Notes: a model not told the origin generated them from the sequence alone. A stretch of 47,500 bases of DNA from Mesostigma viride (GCA_009746045.1 RPFO01001428.1:162501-210000); one strand, 5' to 3'. Numbered from the stretch's first letter, positions 1 to 10,838 are shown. Made by a program: numbers and translations.

Positions 1-2117
1 GCCCGCCGGCAGCGCGCAGCCGGCGCCACGGGCGCTCTCTGGCTCTGCCCGCAGCATGCTGCAGCAGTTTGACCAGTGGTATATTCCTCCCAGTCCCGGC
101 TGCTCGGCGCCCCCCCGCCGCCTCCGCCGCTTGGCCCTCTGGCGGCCGCGCTCCTGGCAGTGGCGCCTACGGACGTCCCTGCATGAACCGCCCACGCCGG
201 CGGCCCGCCGCTGAGCAGGACTACACGTACCCGGCCCTGACGGAACCCCTGGCCGACCCCAACGAGCTACCGCCGTTCACCGAGCTCGAGCTGAGCACCG
301 CCGCCAAGCAACTCCGCTTCTACGCCGCCGTTGGACCTGACCAGCTCCCCGCCCTGGTGATTAAGCTGACGGCGCTCACGGGGTTCCTGCTTGACGTCTG
401 CAACCGGATCCTGCTTGCAGACACGCCGCCGATTCCTGAGTGGCAGCACAGCTACCGCATTATGCTGTACAAAAACAAAGGTTCCCGCCTGACAACCCCG
501 CCAACTACCGAGGAGTCTGCATCCAGAGCGCCGCACTCAAGTTGTTCATGCGCATGATCCTCAACCGCCTTCGTTCTGCTCTCGACTGTCACCTAGGGGA
601 AAGTCAAATGGGCTTTTGTTCTGGGCGCAACACCGTCATGGCCATCTTCGTCGCGCGTCGCCTCTTCGAGGAAATCGCTCTCCTGCAACCTGGTGAGTTT
701 CCCGCCATCCTGATTTTCAGGTCGACTTCATCAAGGCTTTTGATTCTGTCCTCTGGGACGCTCTATGGGCTGTACTTGCTAGCTCGCGCTCGCGTCCCCA
801 CTCCCCTGATTACCGTCATCCGCACGCTGTATGAGGTACTGACCACTTTGGTGCGCACTCAACACGGCTTTACCCCGCCATGCCCACTGCAGACCGGCGT
901 CTGGCAGGGTTGCGTCCTGTCGCCGTACCTCAGTGTTTATTATTGTAGTGGATTATGTTATGCGCCAGGCACGTGCTCGCTTTGCTAGCATTGCAGGCCG
1001 TGCCCCTGGCCTAGGGATCACGAACGATCGAGCTAAGTTGGAGAAGGGGGGCCGACTAACAAGCAGAATTTACTAGCTGGCCTCATTTATGCCGACGACA
1101 TCACGCTCATCGAGAAGCCGGAGTCTGCCCCACTTTGGCTGGACTGCCTGGCGCTCGAGGAGGCTCGGGCGGTTGGTCTAGAAATCAGCCCCAAAACGGA
1201 GGCCCTGGCCCTCGGCATGGCAGGGCCCCCACCCACACTCCGCCTCTTAGAGGACACCGAGGTCAAATATACCCTACTTCAGGCCGCTTCAAGCTGCTCG
1301 GTAGTTGGCTTCCCGACTGCGAGGACGACCTGACGACACGGATCGGCATGGCGTGGGCGCAACTCCATGAGGCCACCGCCGCTGGTGGAGCAACCCCGCC
1401 CTACCCCGGATCGTCAAGCGTGACCTATTCAAGGTCGTCATTCTGACGATCCTGACCTATACGGCGCCGAGACCTGGACACTGACGCAGGAGCTGGAGCA
1501 ACGACTCGACGGCAACGTCACCAAGATGCTGCGCAAGGCCCTCAACATCCCCTTTGGTTTGCACATTAGTAATTATGAGGATTTGTACGCTGATTTGCCC
1601 TATGTTTCCCACAATGATTCTTAGTGAACAGGCGCCTGGGCCTAGCCGGGCACCTGGCCCTCACAGATCAGGTAGACACATCAGATATAGACTAGCTGGC
1701 ACCATGCAAGCCCGCCCAGCCTGGGCGGTATGTCCTCACCTCAGTGGCGTGCCCCAGGCCGCACGCGGCAGGGCTGCCACCCGTGGACTTTTCGTGATAG
1801 ACTCGGCATGGACATGTGCTACACTAGACGTGTCGGGCTCACACCCGGGCAGCGTCCTGGTTTGTCTGTAATATGGAGGCAGATGGTACGCAAGGATAGA
1901 TGGCAAGTAGTGATGAAGGAGACTGGTCACCCCCAAGTCTGTGGGCCGGGCTCCGCGTGTGACCGCGTATGGCATTCATAGCGATTCGGGCCGCGGTGCC
2001 CACAACCCTGTAACTAGGACCTAGATAGCTTACACCATCCATTCCATCCCCTGTTCCCCTCCCACTGAGGACTTATGCTCACGTGACGCAGTCACGTGTC
2101 TAATAATTAATTAATTA
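1..2117 (+). pseudogene. LINE lineage A copy A1: degraded RTE-like reverse transcriptase and 3' end
   Basis: Non-LTR reverse transcriptase broken by frameshifts; its 5' part lies outside the window. Readable pieces in order: a fingers segment near 270-480, NYRG-type motif near 500, FIKAFDS motif at about 727-750, WQGCVLSPY near 902-928, the catalytic YADD at 1088-1099, and a degraded thumb 'LxYGxExW' region near 1448-1480. No endonuclease domain is in view. The C-terminal tail (about 1640-1980) reads as WRQMVRKDRWQVVMKE, matching the equivalent tails of copies A2 and A3. The 3' UTR ends in a perfect CACGTGAC/GTCACGTG hairpin (2080-2098) followed by TTAA repeats. The motif pattern and simple-repeat tail suggest the RTE clade, but a tree would be needed to place it. 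It is not functional. Confidence 0.85.
2080..2098 (+). other. 3' terminal hairpin of lineage A type i
   Basis: CACGTGACGCAGTCACGTG forms an 8-bp perfect stem with a 3-nt loop, followed within 5 bases by TAATAATTAATTAATTAA. The same hairpin plus tail ends the 28045-28522 copy and copies inside the palindrome arms, so it is a fixed part of this LINE's 3' end. It is probably the structure read by the reverse transcriptase at integration (inference). Confidence 0.6.
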
Positions 2118-2434
2118 ATGCCACACATGATGCATTAGCCATGCCTTGCCCATCATGCAGAGAGTTACTCTCTGCTGAGACGCCATGCCCTACCCATCGT
2201 CTAGCCATAATCGATCTTCCATGCACCCCATATGTTGCCAGGCCTCTTTACATATTGATACATCATGGTGGTGCAGGTGCATCTTGTGCACCCAGAGTAG
2301 GTGGCACTTTACATCCCCCGCAGGTTGTAGCTCACAATGTATTAAAAACCATGTATGCCCCTTCTCAGGGATATGTGTTACGTACATATACAGTACTCCC
2401 AGTTGACGGAGATATGTTGTTAATAATTGATTAA
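2118..2434 (+). mobile_element. Fragment of lineage B/H 3' region (module T), copy T1
   Basis: This matches the 3' region shared by lineage B and the ORF1-only H elements: a 'gagagttactctctgctgag' block, a 'ggtggtgcaggtgca...cacccagag' block, 'ccccttctcagggatatg', then a degenerate hairpin (ACTCC...GGAG near 2395) and a TTAATAATTGATTAA tail. The start of module T is missing. Copy A1 abuts it directly, so A1 probably inserted into this T copy and the missing part lies left of the window. Confidence 0.7.
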
Positions 2435-2682
2435 GCACGAGTAATCACCCTCAATGCAGCTACCATTTATAGGTCATGTCAGTGAATACGAGCACAAGGC
2501 CATGCCGTATGTAACGGTACGAGGTATGACTGACCGACTGCCACGAGGTAGCCGTGGCTGACGGCGGAGCTCATAACTTTCACGTTTGAGCACCGAATTT
2601 AGCCGTGAATACAGTATCACTATCGCTTCGTCTTTCTAAGACGCACATGCTGATGTAATTTTCCGAATCTATTACGCAATAT

Positions 2683-3990
2683 ATGACGAGCAAACGCACC
2701 TCGACGCAACGCAGTTTGGCGGATGCGCTCGGCCATGAAAATACGTCTGCAGCCCAGGCTGCAGCTTCGCCCTCAGGTCCGGCAGGCAGCGGTGACACTA
2801 GTCGTGCACTGGTGGTCGCCCCACACCCTCGCGGGCTTAATGCCTCGCCATCTGCATCACCTGACCCTAAACGCACCCGCCCAGCCGACAACTGAAACAG
2901 GAGGGCCTTCACGCCCCTCAGAATCGCGCTTTCGGCCCCGGCCTTTCAAGGTCGATGATTACGACTGGACCAACATGCCTCCGAGCGACGCTATGACGTG
3001 CAAATTCTTCGGGGACTACGCTTCGCTTTACGACCTGTGCCTCCATCTCCACGATAACAATCGCCTCCTCACCCCGAACGGCTGCTGCTGGAGCAGCATC
3101 AGCCTGCTGTTCGGGTGCACCCGCCCCGAACTCCAGCATACCATTCTCAACTCCCTTCTCATGCGCTCTGATGGCGAGATCTGGGCTCCATCCATCTCCG
3201 CCCCCACACTTCGTTCCATCCTTACGGAAGCCTTTCAGCAGCACGTGACCCCCCTTGCCGCCGATGTGGCAGTGAATGGGCGGCACGCTGGCTACTGAAC
3301 TTCCGCACCTTTCCACTGCCATTTCCGCCTCCACTGCCGACATCCAAGCCCAGCTCCTTGATCTCGACCAGCGCCTTCAAGCCACCGCTACCGCCCTTGA
3401 GTGCTTGCATGACACCGCCGACCTCACCGCCCAAGCGGTGAAGGACATCGCCGCCCAGCCGGCACCTGCTGGCCCGGCCAGTGGTGTTCCCTCCACCTGG
3501 GCGGACTTGCTTAAGCAACATACCACCTCCACCACCTCCACCATCGCGGCACAAATCAAGCAACAAGCCCTCGACCTTCGCGAGGAGGCCGACATCACCC
3601 AGCGCAGCCACAATGTCATCGTCAAGCACTTCGACCAGCCGGCAGGTGAGACCTCCACGAGCCTTCTCGAGGCATTTAAGCGCGCCATTTTTGCCCCCAT
3701 GCAACTCACTGGTGAGCTGCGGATGTCGGCTGTCCGCCTCCCCCGCGCGCGGGGGAAGGCTGGCCCGGCACCTGTGCTCCTCACCTTTAAGTATGTACAT
3801 GGCGGACAAGCTGGCGTTCCTTAAAATTATGCCGCAAGAAGCTCGATCTCGGTGTCGATCGCTTCACGCTGGACTACGACTTGACCCTGGCCCAGCAACA
3901 GCGGCGACGCGAGATATGGCCGACCTACCTTCAGCTCCGGCAGAGCGCAGGGGGGAAGCCGGTATACTGGAGGGGGGCGGTCATCCACGT
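2683..3990 (+). pseudogene. L1-ORF1p-like protein of H1 (frameshifted)
   Basis: The start ATG at 2683 (MTSKRTSTQRS) is shared with H5, where the same start follows the same 5' UTR. Reading needs frame changes near 2880 and 3270. Order: basic Ser/Pro-rich N-terminus; a conserved block around LLTPNGCCWSSISLLFGC (about 3070-3130); an Ala/Thr/Gln-rich, probably coiled-coil stretch (3330-3640); an RRM-like segment (APVLLTFKYMADK, about 3765-3815); and a C-terminal segment LAQQQRRREIWPTYLQLRQ (about 3885-3941) that resembles the C-terminal domain of L1 ORF1p. L1 ORF1p is an RNA-binding chaperone that packages the element RNA. Identification is by motif resemblance only. The reading frame is broken, so this copy makes no intact protein. 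Confidence 0.7.
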
Positions 3991-4049
3991 TGACCACAAG
4001 CCCTGGCAGGCACCTCCGGCCACCTCAGACTAGGGAATATATATTAATA

Positions 4050-4310
4050 ATTTTGCGGTGCAGCAGGGCTATTAGGTTCCTCCCGTTAGGCGTTTCCATT
4101 GGTCTTATCGTAGTATAGAGATTTTACATGGCTCTGTATAGAGGTTTATAGCTGGGCGTTTGCTTTGGTTTGAGTGATTTCACTCTGCTGTAAGTAATTA
4201 TATTTTTAATATAAACCTCAATACAGAGCCATGTCAAATCTCTACACTACGATAAGACCAATGGAAACTCCTAACGGGAGGAACCTAATAGCCCTGCTGC
4301 ACCGCAAAAT
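4050..4310. repeat. 101-bp inverted repeat, 59-bp spacer
   Basis: Arms 4050-4150 and 4210-4310 are reverse complements with about four mismatches. The right arm contains the last codons and stop of the nuclease ORF. It may be a small inverted-repeat transposon (MITE) that supplied the stop, or an inverted duplication of the LINE 3' end. I see no target-site duplication for the hairpin alone. Confidence 0.85.
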
Positions 4311-5099
4311 CAGCCCGCGTACGGCGGAGCATGATGTCAGCCATGGCCCGAGTCAGCGCCACCGACAAGCGCTGACGCCAATATGACGTCCAGGTCCGCG
4401 CCGACCATGGGGCCCGCTGGCCCTCCAGGTCCAGCCGGTCCTCCCGGAGCCGGCAACACTCCTTGAAGAAGGCGGAGGTCAGGGGCCCCATGGCCCCAAA
4501 CTCCTCCAGGACAAAGGGCACCACACGATGGTGCCCGACGTCGCCGTAGGCCAGGAGCTTGGCCCGCTCCGCCCGGTCCGCCGTGTAACCTGCCGTGAGG
4601 GAGGCCCCAGCCACGTGGCTAAGAGCCAAGGGCCGCGCCACCGAAACGTCGATAAGCAGATGCCGGCCACCCCCCTCAAAGTCCAGCACCACGATGTCAG
4701 GCCGGTGGTTGGGGAATAGAAGGCAGCGCCATCCGCATCCTCGGACCGGATGTTCGCGTGGGGGAAAACCGACCGAATCATGGCGAGCACCACCGTCAGG
4801 AGGACAGTGTGCAAATACAAATACCAATTCTGATTCTGTTGGCCCCCCATGCAGGCAAGGTAGTGAGTCCCCGTGGGATCCAGCGGCTGCCCACAGCTAC
4901 CACAAGGCCGCCCGGCCGGAACAAGAGGCTGCGGGGCAAATAGCTGGTGCCGGAGCGCCACCGAGTAGTGGCTGGGAGCCAAGGCGAATGGGGGGCCATG
5001 GGAAGAGCACGAAGGTACGCCGAGCCCACACTCCGCAAGGAAAGCGAGAACAGCCACGCACGTCCCTGGGCGTTGAGGTCCGCGAAAAGAGCAATCCAA
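4285..5099 (-). pseudogene. LINE B-type ORF2 C-terminus: CCHC knuckle plus PD-(D/E)xK nuclease (frameshifted)
   Basis: The first frame gives a CGSCGQPLDPTGTHYLAC knuckle (C-x2-C-x9-H-x3-C). After a frame change the second gives RPDIVVLD, then HLLIDVSVARP, then an AERAKLLAY block, and conserved PFVLEEFGAMGP and SYWRQRLS. The order RPD, then D, then K-x-x-x-Y matches the restriction-like endonuclease of R2-type LINEs, which nicks target DNA to prime reverse transcription. The frame ends RADFAVQQGY-stop inside one arm of the hairpin at 4050-4310. It is about 75% alike by eye to the equivalent region at 34313-35028. Dead through frameshift and 5' truncation. Confidence 0.75.
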
Positions 5100-5732
5100 T
5101 CAGCCGTGTGCAGAATACCCGCGTAGGTTTTCTGGTGTTTATCGATGACGCGAGCAGGGAATGCGGCGGGAATATATATACCAGTAGTGTAGATTAGTCA
5201 GGCTTAGCCTAGCATGTGGCCCATGCGCATGTGCGCCCATAATGGCCCCCATGGACGATGCCTTCAGTATTTAGCTACGCCATGCCTATAATGGGACCCC
5301 CCATGGATGTTGCAGTAAGAATTTAGCCATGCTATGCCTATGCAGGGAGTTACTCTCTGCTGAGATGCCATGTGTACACCAGCTATAGTCTAGCCATATA
5401 CCTTCCACCCCATATGTCATGCAGGCCTTCTAGGCCCTCTCCTCAAGCCGCCCTGTGTGCGCATGTTTAGGAGGCATGAACCATCATGGCGGTGCAGGTG
5501 CACCCTGTGCACCCAGAGCAGGTGATAGTCGTACATCCTACACCTGCAGGTTGTCGCCCTGATTGTATTACAAACCCATAGATGCCCCTTTCTCAGGGCT
5601 ATGTGTTACATATGCTCCCCACGGAGCTATGATTTTAATTAATTAATTAATTAATTAATGCCGTATGTCTTATGTGCATGATTGCAGCACTGGTTGACTT
5701 ACGAAGGATGTGGCTGGCCGTGCACGCGCGCC

Positions 5733-7586
5733 TTAGCAGGGGCAACACATCTCATGGAACTCGGTGACACCACGCTGCGGGCCCCATCCCACTGTCTTTT
5801 TCACAGCGAACCATTGGCTGCCTCGTTTCATGAACGGCTCACGACAGACATCATTTTTGGTAGCATTGTAGCTGCGCAAAAACGCTGGGCTAACAAATGC
5901 ATAGGAAGTGGAACAGTTGGATGCATCTATGTGGCTACCGTGTGCAGCCACGTCGGTAGGTACTTGGGTGACATTGATAGCCAAATCCTCTTGCTGGTCC
6001 CCACGTAGGGGCTGGGCACTGGAAGCAAAGCCGGGCCCTGAAAATGACAACGCATCTGCCGGGATGAAGAGCGAATCAATCAATTTGAGCGTGGATGCCA
6101 CACGACGCTCGTTCTCCACAGGACTGCCAAGAATCTCGCGATCAATCCGATCCAACACGGAACTCCCGGGCAGAAACTTGCGCGCGAACGCAGCCTTGGA
6201 ATCTCTGAGACTGCTCCAATTCTCCTCCGTGAGAGTATTCGGGTGTGCCGCATTCGCCTCCCACTTGGTGAACATGAGAGGCATCTGCAACCGCGCACGG
6301 TTGCGGGGAGAGTTGGCCAGTAGCGTGAGATAGAAGCGCTCGTCAGAAGCATACGTCGGCGACAAGGCCACCAAGGCATCGCGTACCCTCCCCTCAGGGT
6401 CGTTGACCAGATACTCACAACTCGTCCGGCTGAGCACGTACGACGGCGGGAACATCTTGCACGTCTGGATCATTCTGTTCTCCCTACTGTCCTCGATACT
6501 GTAGACGAAACCACCTTGGGTTCGCAACACCGGCGGCGGGCTCGAGAGCCCCTGGCTCGCGTGGCGGAGTATGGCATCGGTCAAAGCAGGGTCATCCCAG
6601 ACATGATCATACAGATCCGTTTGGACGTGTTCCACCACATCGTCAAGCCCCCCCACGAAGTCCAGCGGTGCCGGGAGCGCGCCCAGCAGCTGTCGCAGCG
6701 CGTCCTGGGTCATGAGCGGGTAGTCGGAGCCCGACAGGTTCATCCAGTAGGACCAATCCTTGCTGTCGCGCAGGAAGGTAGACAACATGCGCAACCCAGT
6801 CAACATGACCGACGCGCCTGCCCACGTCAACGGGGCCCGCGGCACGAAGCGGCACATGGCCCCCAACCGGGGATCTCCTTCCACGGCCGCCTTGAGGGCC
6901 ACAAACTCTTCGTCTGGGGCCTTTGCGTCCAGATGGATGGCCACCAGGTTGTCCTCATGATAGATCGCACGCAGCAGGCGCAGGTAGGAAGGGATGTCCG
7001 ATGGAGTTGCGCGCGTCAGCAGCAAGTTGTAGGCGATGCCCATACGCGCTGGCTGCGTGGCGGCGTGCTCAGCATTCACGCCCGCGTGCCTGGCGTTAGA
7101 AGACTCGTTGTCAAATTGGCCCAACAAGGGGTGCTGACCCGTGCTTAGGTCCGATAAGGATCCCGGACTACGGTGCGGATCAAGGTCAGCGGGGATGGGC
7201 GTGCAGTTGCACAGCAGGGGCGGATCGACCCACGTCGCCTTAAAATATTTCGGACCGTGCTCAAATGGGACCAACCGGCGAAAAAGCGGCGCCCATGGAT
7301 TCTGCTGTGACGAGGGGCGATGTACTGTGCCGCGCGAGCGTTCTGTACTAGGATGTGGCAAATTTGCGCTCTGCGATCCTGACGGAGTTGGATGTGAAAT
7401 GCGTCCCCCATGGCCGCGCAAGCTTGCCGTGTTCGGACGTGACGAAACCCTGCATGCGGCACGGACCAGGGAGCATGGGAGTCCAAGCGCAGGGGGTGCG
7501 ATAATGCCATTAAAAGCATGAATCCTCGTAATTTGGTAGGCATGGCGGCAGACACGTTCCATGATAGTCATGTGCACGTCGGTCAC
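5733..7586 (-). CDS. GT14-family glycosyltransferase (core-2/I-branching / xylosyl-glucuronosyltransferase type)
   Basis: Uninterrupted 617-codon frame. Residues 183-488 hold the GT14 (Branch) fold: IAYNLLLTRATPSDIPSYLR and the YHEDNLVAIHLDAKA block (about 183-224), LTWAGASVMLTGLRML (253-268), WSYWMNLSGSDYPLMTQD (278-295, the most diagnostic stretch), YASDERFYLTLLANSP (412-427), and a C-terminal HPNTL...FARKF...VLDRIDREIL (448-486). Family members are Golgi type II membrane enzymes transferring GlcNAc, xylose or glucuronic acid; the plant members act on arabinogalactan proteins. Acceptor and donor cannot be told here. The first 180 residues are Ser/Pro-rich and contain no clear membrane anchor, so the Met at 7586 may not be the true start and an upstream exon is possible. 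The C-terminal 130 residues are unlike the family core. A LINE tail ends 65 bp past the stop. Confidence 0.85.
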   Translation of the reverse strand: MTDVHMTIMERVCRHAYQITRIHAFNGIIAPPALGLPCSLVRAACRVSSRPNTASLRGHGGRISHPTPSGSQSANLPHPSTERSRGTVHRPSSQQNPWAPLFRRLVPFEHGPKYFKATWVDPPLLCNCTPIPADLDPHRSPGSLSDLSTGQHPLLGQFDNESSNARHAGVNAEHAATQPARMGIAYNLLLTRATPSDIPSYLRLLRAIYHEDNLVAIHLDAKAPDEEFVALKAAVEGDPRLGAMCRFVPRAPLTWAGASVMLTGLRMLSTFLRDSKDWSYWMNLSGSDYPLMTQDALRQLLGALPAPLDFVGGLDDVVEHVQTDLYDHVWDDPALTDAILRHASQGLSSPPPVLRTQGGFVYSIEDSRENRMIQTCKMFPPSYVLSRTSCEYLVNDPEGRVRDALVALSPTYASDERFYLTLLANSPRNRARLQMPLMFTKWEANAAHPNTLTEENWSSLRDSKAAFARKFLPGSSVLDRIDREILGSPVENERRVASTLKLIDSLFIPADALSFSGPGFASSAQPLRGDQQEDLAINVTQVPTDVAAHGSHIDASNCSTSYAFVSPAFLRSYNATKNDVCREPFMKRGSQWFAVKKTVGWGPQRGVTEFHEMCCPC

Positions 7587-8394
7587 GTGTCATCCTCTGA
7601 TCCTAGGGAGCAATTTCTAATGACCAAGCGCCAGACGCACAGACGTTTCAACGCTGCCTGCCAAGTCCACGCACCAATAAGCTGATGAATGGTCAACTAT
7701 GAGAGAAAGCCATGCCTTGTGAGTTGTGAACAATGTAAAGCTGCTATATTAATGCAAACCTTCCCACCTCCCCAGGACTTGCTGCGGAAGGTTCATGACC
7801 TCTACAACACAAGGCCATGTTTTATGAAAATGCACACACATTATGTATATCCATTGCCATTCTAGTGGCGAATGCCTCACCATCCATGACTAGTCAAGGA
7901 ACGGCATTTAAGTGCTCCGTCCCACTCTTTTCACCACCTGGAAACCTACCAGGGGAAACAACTCTGTTTTTACTACTGCAGAAGCAAACCACGACATTTC
8001 CTTGTCAGTTTTGCGGCAGGACCCCTGTCAGTGATCTAACAAGACAGACAAATGACAAGTATACTACTATAATGCTACGATGGATAGAAGTATACAATTT
8101 GAGTATGCCTGTGTATGGTTCTGGTTCCGCGTGCGGCCTGTTTCAAACCTGTGAGAAACCCGCCTAGCTGATAACATAACTGTGATAATTGATGTTCCTC
8201 CCTGATACTATAATCTACCTGGGCCCCGTATACCATATGGCTCATTCGCATTGGATCTAGTTCTGCAGCACGACCCCCTGCCTGGTTGGAGCGCATATCA
8301 CCCTTGCACGGTGGCATCCCATGCCTGCACATCCGCTGTGTGCGGCGCGGTCACTTAGCACTGGAGCCCACTGGCACGGCCGCAGATTGGGCCG
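7587..8394. other. Non-coding stretch upstream of the GT14 gene
   Basis: I see no recognisable gene, RNA or repeat. If the GT14 gene has no further exon, its promoter lies here (inference). Confidence 0.4.
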
Positions 8395-8752
8395 ATGTAC
8401 ACTGCCAAGCTCCACACTGCCAAGCTCCACACTGCCGAGCTCCACACTGCCAAGCTCCACTGCCAAGCTCCACACTGCCAAGCTCCACTGCCAAGCTCCA
8501 CACTGCCAAGCTCCACACTGCCAAGCTCCACATGCCAAGCTCCACACTGCCAAGCTCCACACTGCCAAGCTCCACACTGCCAAGCTCCACACTGCCAAGC
8601 TCCACACTGCCAAGCTCCACACTGCCAAGCTCCACACTGCCAAGCTCCACACTGCCAAGCTCCACACTGCCAAGCTCCACACTGCCAAGCTCCACACTGC
8701 CAAGCTCCACACTGCCAAGCTCCACACTGCCAAGCTCCACACTGCCAAGCTG
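8395..8752. repeat. 15-bp minisatellite (unit CTGCCAAGCTCCACA)
   Basis: About 23 copies, nearly identical in the right half, with some 9- and 14-bp partial units on the left. Because the unit is 15 bp, all frames stay open (for example TAKLH, QAPHC, LAVWS), giving long but meaningless ORFs. Confidence 0.95.
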
Positions 8753-10838
8753 TACGGCCAAACCACGCAGACGTGTCGACCCCTGAAAACCCTTGTCAAA
8801 GTTTCATGCTAACCTCTTAACCTTCTTACTGAATATTTAATGCTTCGTGCTCCATGCTATGTGCTACGTGCTCCGTGCTACGCGCTACGTGCTACGTGCT
8901 ACGTGCTCCATGCTAGCATATTATATACTAAATGTTAGGATGTTATTAAAAAAATGTTAGGATGTTACATACTAAATACTAGCACATTACATGGCAACAT
9001 TACTTGGCGAGGGCCACCCCTTGTGGCAGGAGGGGAATCCCTCGCCCTGGGACCGATCGCCCGCACACGCCGCCACCGTGATCTTGACTTAACAAACCGT
9101 TTGGCTAATGCTAACGCTGCTTCTGCTGCTGCCACCCGCCTGTGCATGCGTGTGTGTGTGGCTAGGTGGGCTGGGTGGGTGATTGGGCGGGCCGACGGGC
9201 GTGGGTGGGTGGGTGTGGGTGTGGGGGAGGGGGGAGGGGGGGGGGCATCCAATGATGATCTGGTGATGATGGGTCGGGTGCTGCTGGCAGTGGTTACGTG
9301 GTGCGGGTGCTGCTGGTGCTGCAAGACATGGTGCGCTGTGCAAGTATAGCAACGGTTAGAAGTGCTCAAGCGCCACTGGTGTGCATCGCCTCCGATCAAC
9401 AATGAAACGCACCTCGCTGCCCTCACCATTGACGTTAGCACTTCCCTTTTGTGGGAAGTCTTCTTGCCAAGTTTCCTGCCGTGAACGTGACTGGTATGGC
9501 TGAGGAAAGCCAGCATTAACAAGCAGCATAGCCAACAGAATTGGGGCCAACGCGCCCCCTTATGCTGCCACACATGCGTCCCCATCGTTAAATTCCTCAC
9601 GCCCAGGAAGTGAGTTTGGTTACAGGGAATCCGTGTTTGCCCGCTCTACAAACGTCAATGGATGGATGGCGATTTCTGGAGCACGGCTCAGCAGTAAATG
9701 GTTAGCTAATATCTAGAAAGGCATATGGCCGCAACAAATGCCGCCCATGCTGACTGGGAGGGCCGGGAATACAGACATTGTACCGAAATTCGGCCCGCTT
9801 CCGCTTGCTATGGCAAAACCAATAGCCATTTAGAGGGGCCCGTCACTGGCATCGCCAATCGCCATGGCATCATGCTGATGCATGGTATAACGTGCTTGGA
9901 TCGCCTGACACGACCTACGTCATGAACAAGGCGAGCTACGTCATCATGAATAAACCGTGACCGATGAAAACGCCGTCACCGGTGCTAGCAAGCTGGTCGC
10001 AGGGGCTGGAACGGGAAATAAGTGCGGGATTGGCGCCCCCCTTCGCGCGGGTAAGCATGCTGGCCTCCTATGGGCCAGCCGCATTTAGCAAAATGCGCGT
10101 GCTTCTCCCCAAAGCATGCGCTGCGTGTGAACGTGTGAACCGCAAAGTAAGGCGGTCCGCTGCCGCATCGGACGACTATTTTAAACATGTTGGTGATTTT
10201 GCGACTTTCAGGTCTTGGCTGTAAGATATGTGAACCCAGGGGGCAAAGCGATTTAAAAAGTCCATCCAGTTAGCATCAGTTTGTTAGCGTCAGTCCTGTT
10301 TAACGATGGATTGAGAAAAGCTACTTTCCAGCATTTATTAGCGGTTTTATGTATTCATATGGCGTCGAGATTGCCGTGAAAAGTGGAAGCCAGAAAAAGT
10401 GGAAGCCTGGGCAAGGCCTGGGCCTTGGTATTATTCTCTTCCTCGCCACGTACAGTAGCAAATTCGGTTACACCGTCCGCATTGGAAGTTTGTTATTATG
10501 GGTCAATTTTTGCCGTATTTGCATTACGAATAACCCTGGATTGTTTGTTGGGGAGCCAGTTAGAGTCCCGGGTTTTTATCAGGCGGAGCCAATTTTCGGA
10601 AGAACCGTCAGGTTCGCCAGAATTGGCGAAGCTTATAAGGCCGTACACGTGAGAAAACATAGGAATAGGGGATGAAAATCCGTCAATCCATCCATACATA
10701 CATACATCCATACATACATCCACCGAATTTGTCCCGAATTTGCAAGCATAAGGGTGAGGTTCTTCCGAAAATTGGCTCCGCCGTAGAGTTTCAACGGGCA
10801 AGTTGCAAACACGCACGTTACTTGATTATTTAATTAAA
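8753..10838. other. Non-coding stretch with short repeats
   Basis: It holds a degenerate 7-bp GCTACGT run (about 8845-8920), two 'atgttaggatgtta' copies (8935-8970), a G-rich run (9165-9245), and a 25-bp perfect inverted repeat (10582-10606 and 10758-10782) enclosing CATACATA repeats. A minus-strand frame at 9600-9363 starts with a hydrophobic leader but has no family match. I see no convincing gene. Confidence 0.4.
10582..10782. repeat. Short inverted-repeat unit, 25-bp perfect arms
   Basis: GGCGGAGCCAATTTTCGGAA... at 10582-10606 is reverse-complemented at 10758-10782, with a 151-bp interior containing TCCATACATACA repeats. The size fits a MITE-like element, but I could not find a target-site duplication. 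Confidence 0.6.

Larger units (their letters stand above)
4045..5167 (-). mobile_element. 5'-truncated lineage B-related LINE inserted in H1
   Basis: It is flanked by a 12-bp duplication, GGGAATATATAT, at 4033-4044 and 5168-5179. On the minus strand it carries only the end of ORF2 (zinc knuckle and nuclease) and a 3' end that folds back on itself (101-bp arms at 4050-4150 and 4210-4310). It lacks module T and the TTAA tail of the 33645-38409 copy, so it is either a different subfamily or a copy with an aberrant 3' end. Confidence 0.8.
2513..5657 (+). mobile_element. H1: full-length ORF1-only LINE derivative, interrupted by a nested insertion
   Basis: It is bounded by an 11-bp target-site duplication, ATGCCGTATGT, at 2502-2512 and 5658-5668. 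Contents: 5' UTR (2513-2682), a decayed ORF1, then 3' module T (5180-5657) with a GCTCCCCACGGAGC hairpin near 5612 and a (TTAA)n tail. The copy is split at 4044/5168 by a minus-strand LINE fragment with its own 12-bp duplication. Without that insertion it is about 2.0 kb, the same length as copy H5. There is no reverse transcriptase, so it must have been mobilised in trans, presumably by lineage B (inference). Confidence 0.85.

Noticed and set aside
2141-2434. 97-codon frame as a small gene
   Set aside because: It falls in module T and is not conserved in frame in other T copies.
5168-5657. Module T as an independent element starting at GGGAATATATA
   Set aside because: The 12-bp duplication shows this is the second half of H1, separated by a later insertion.
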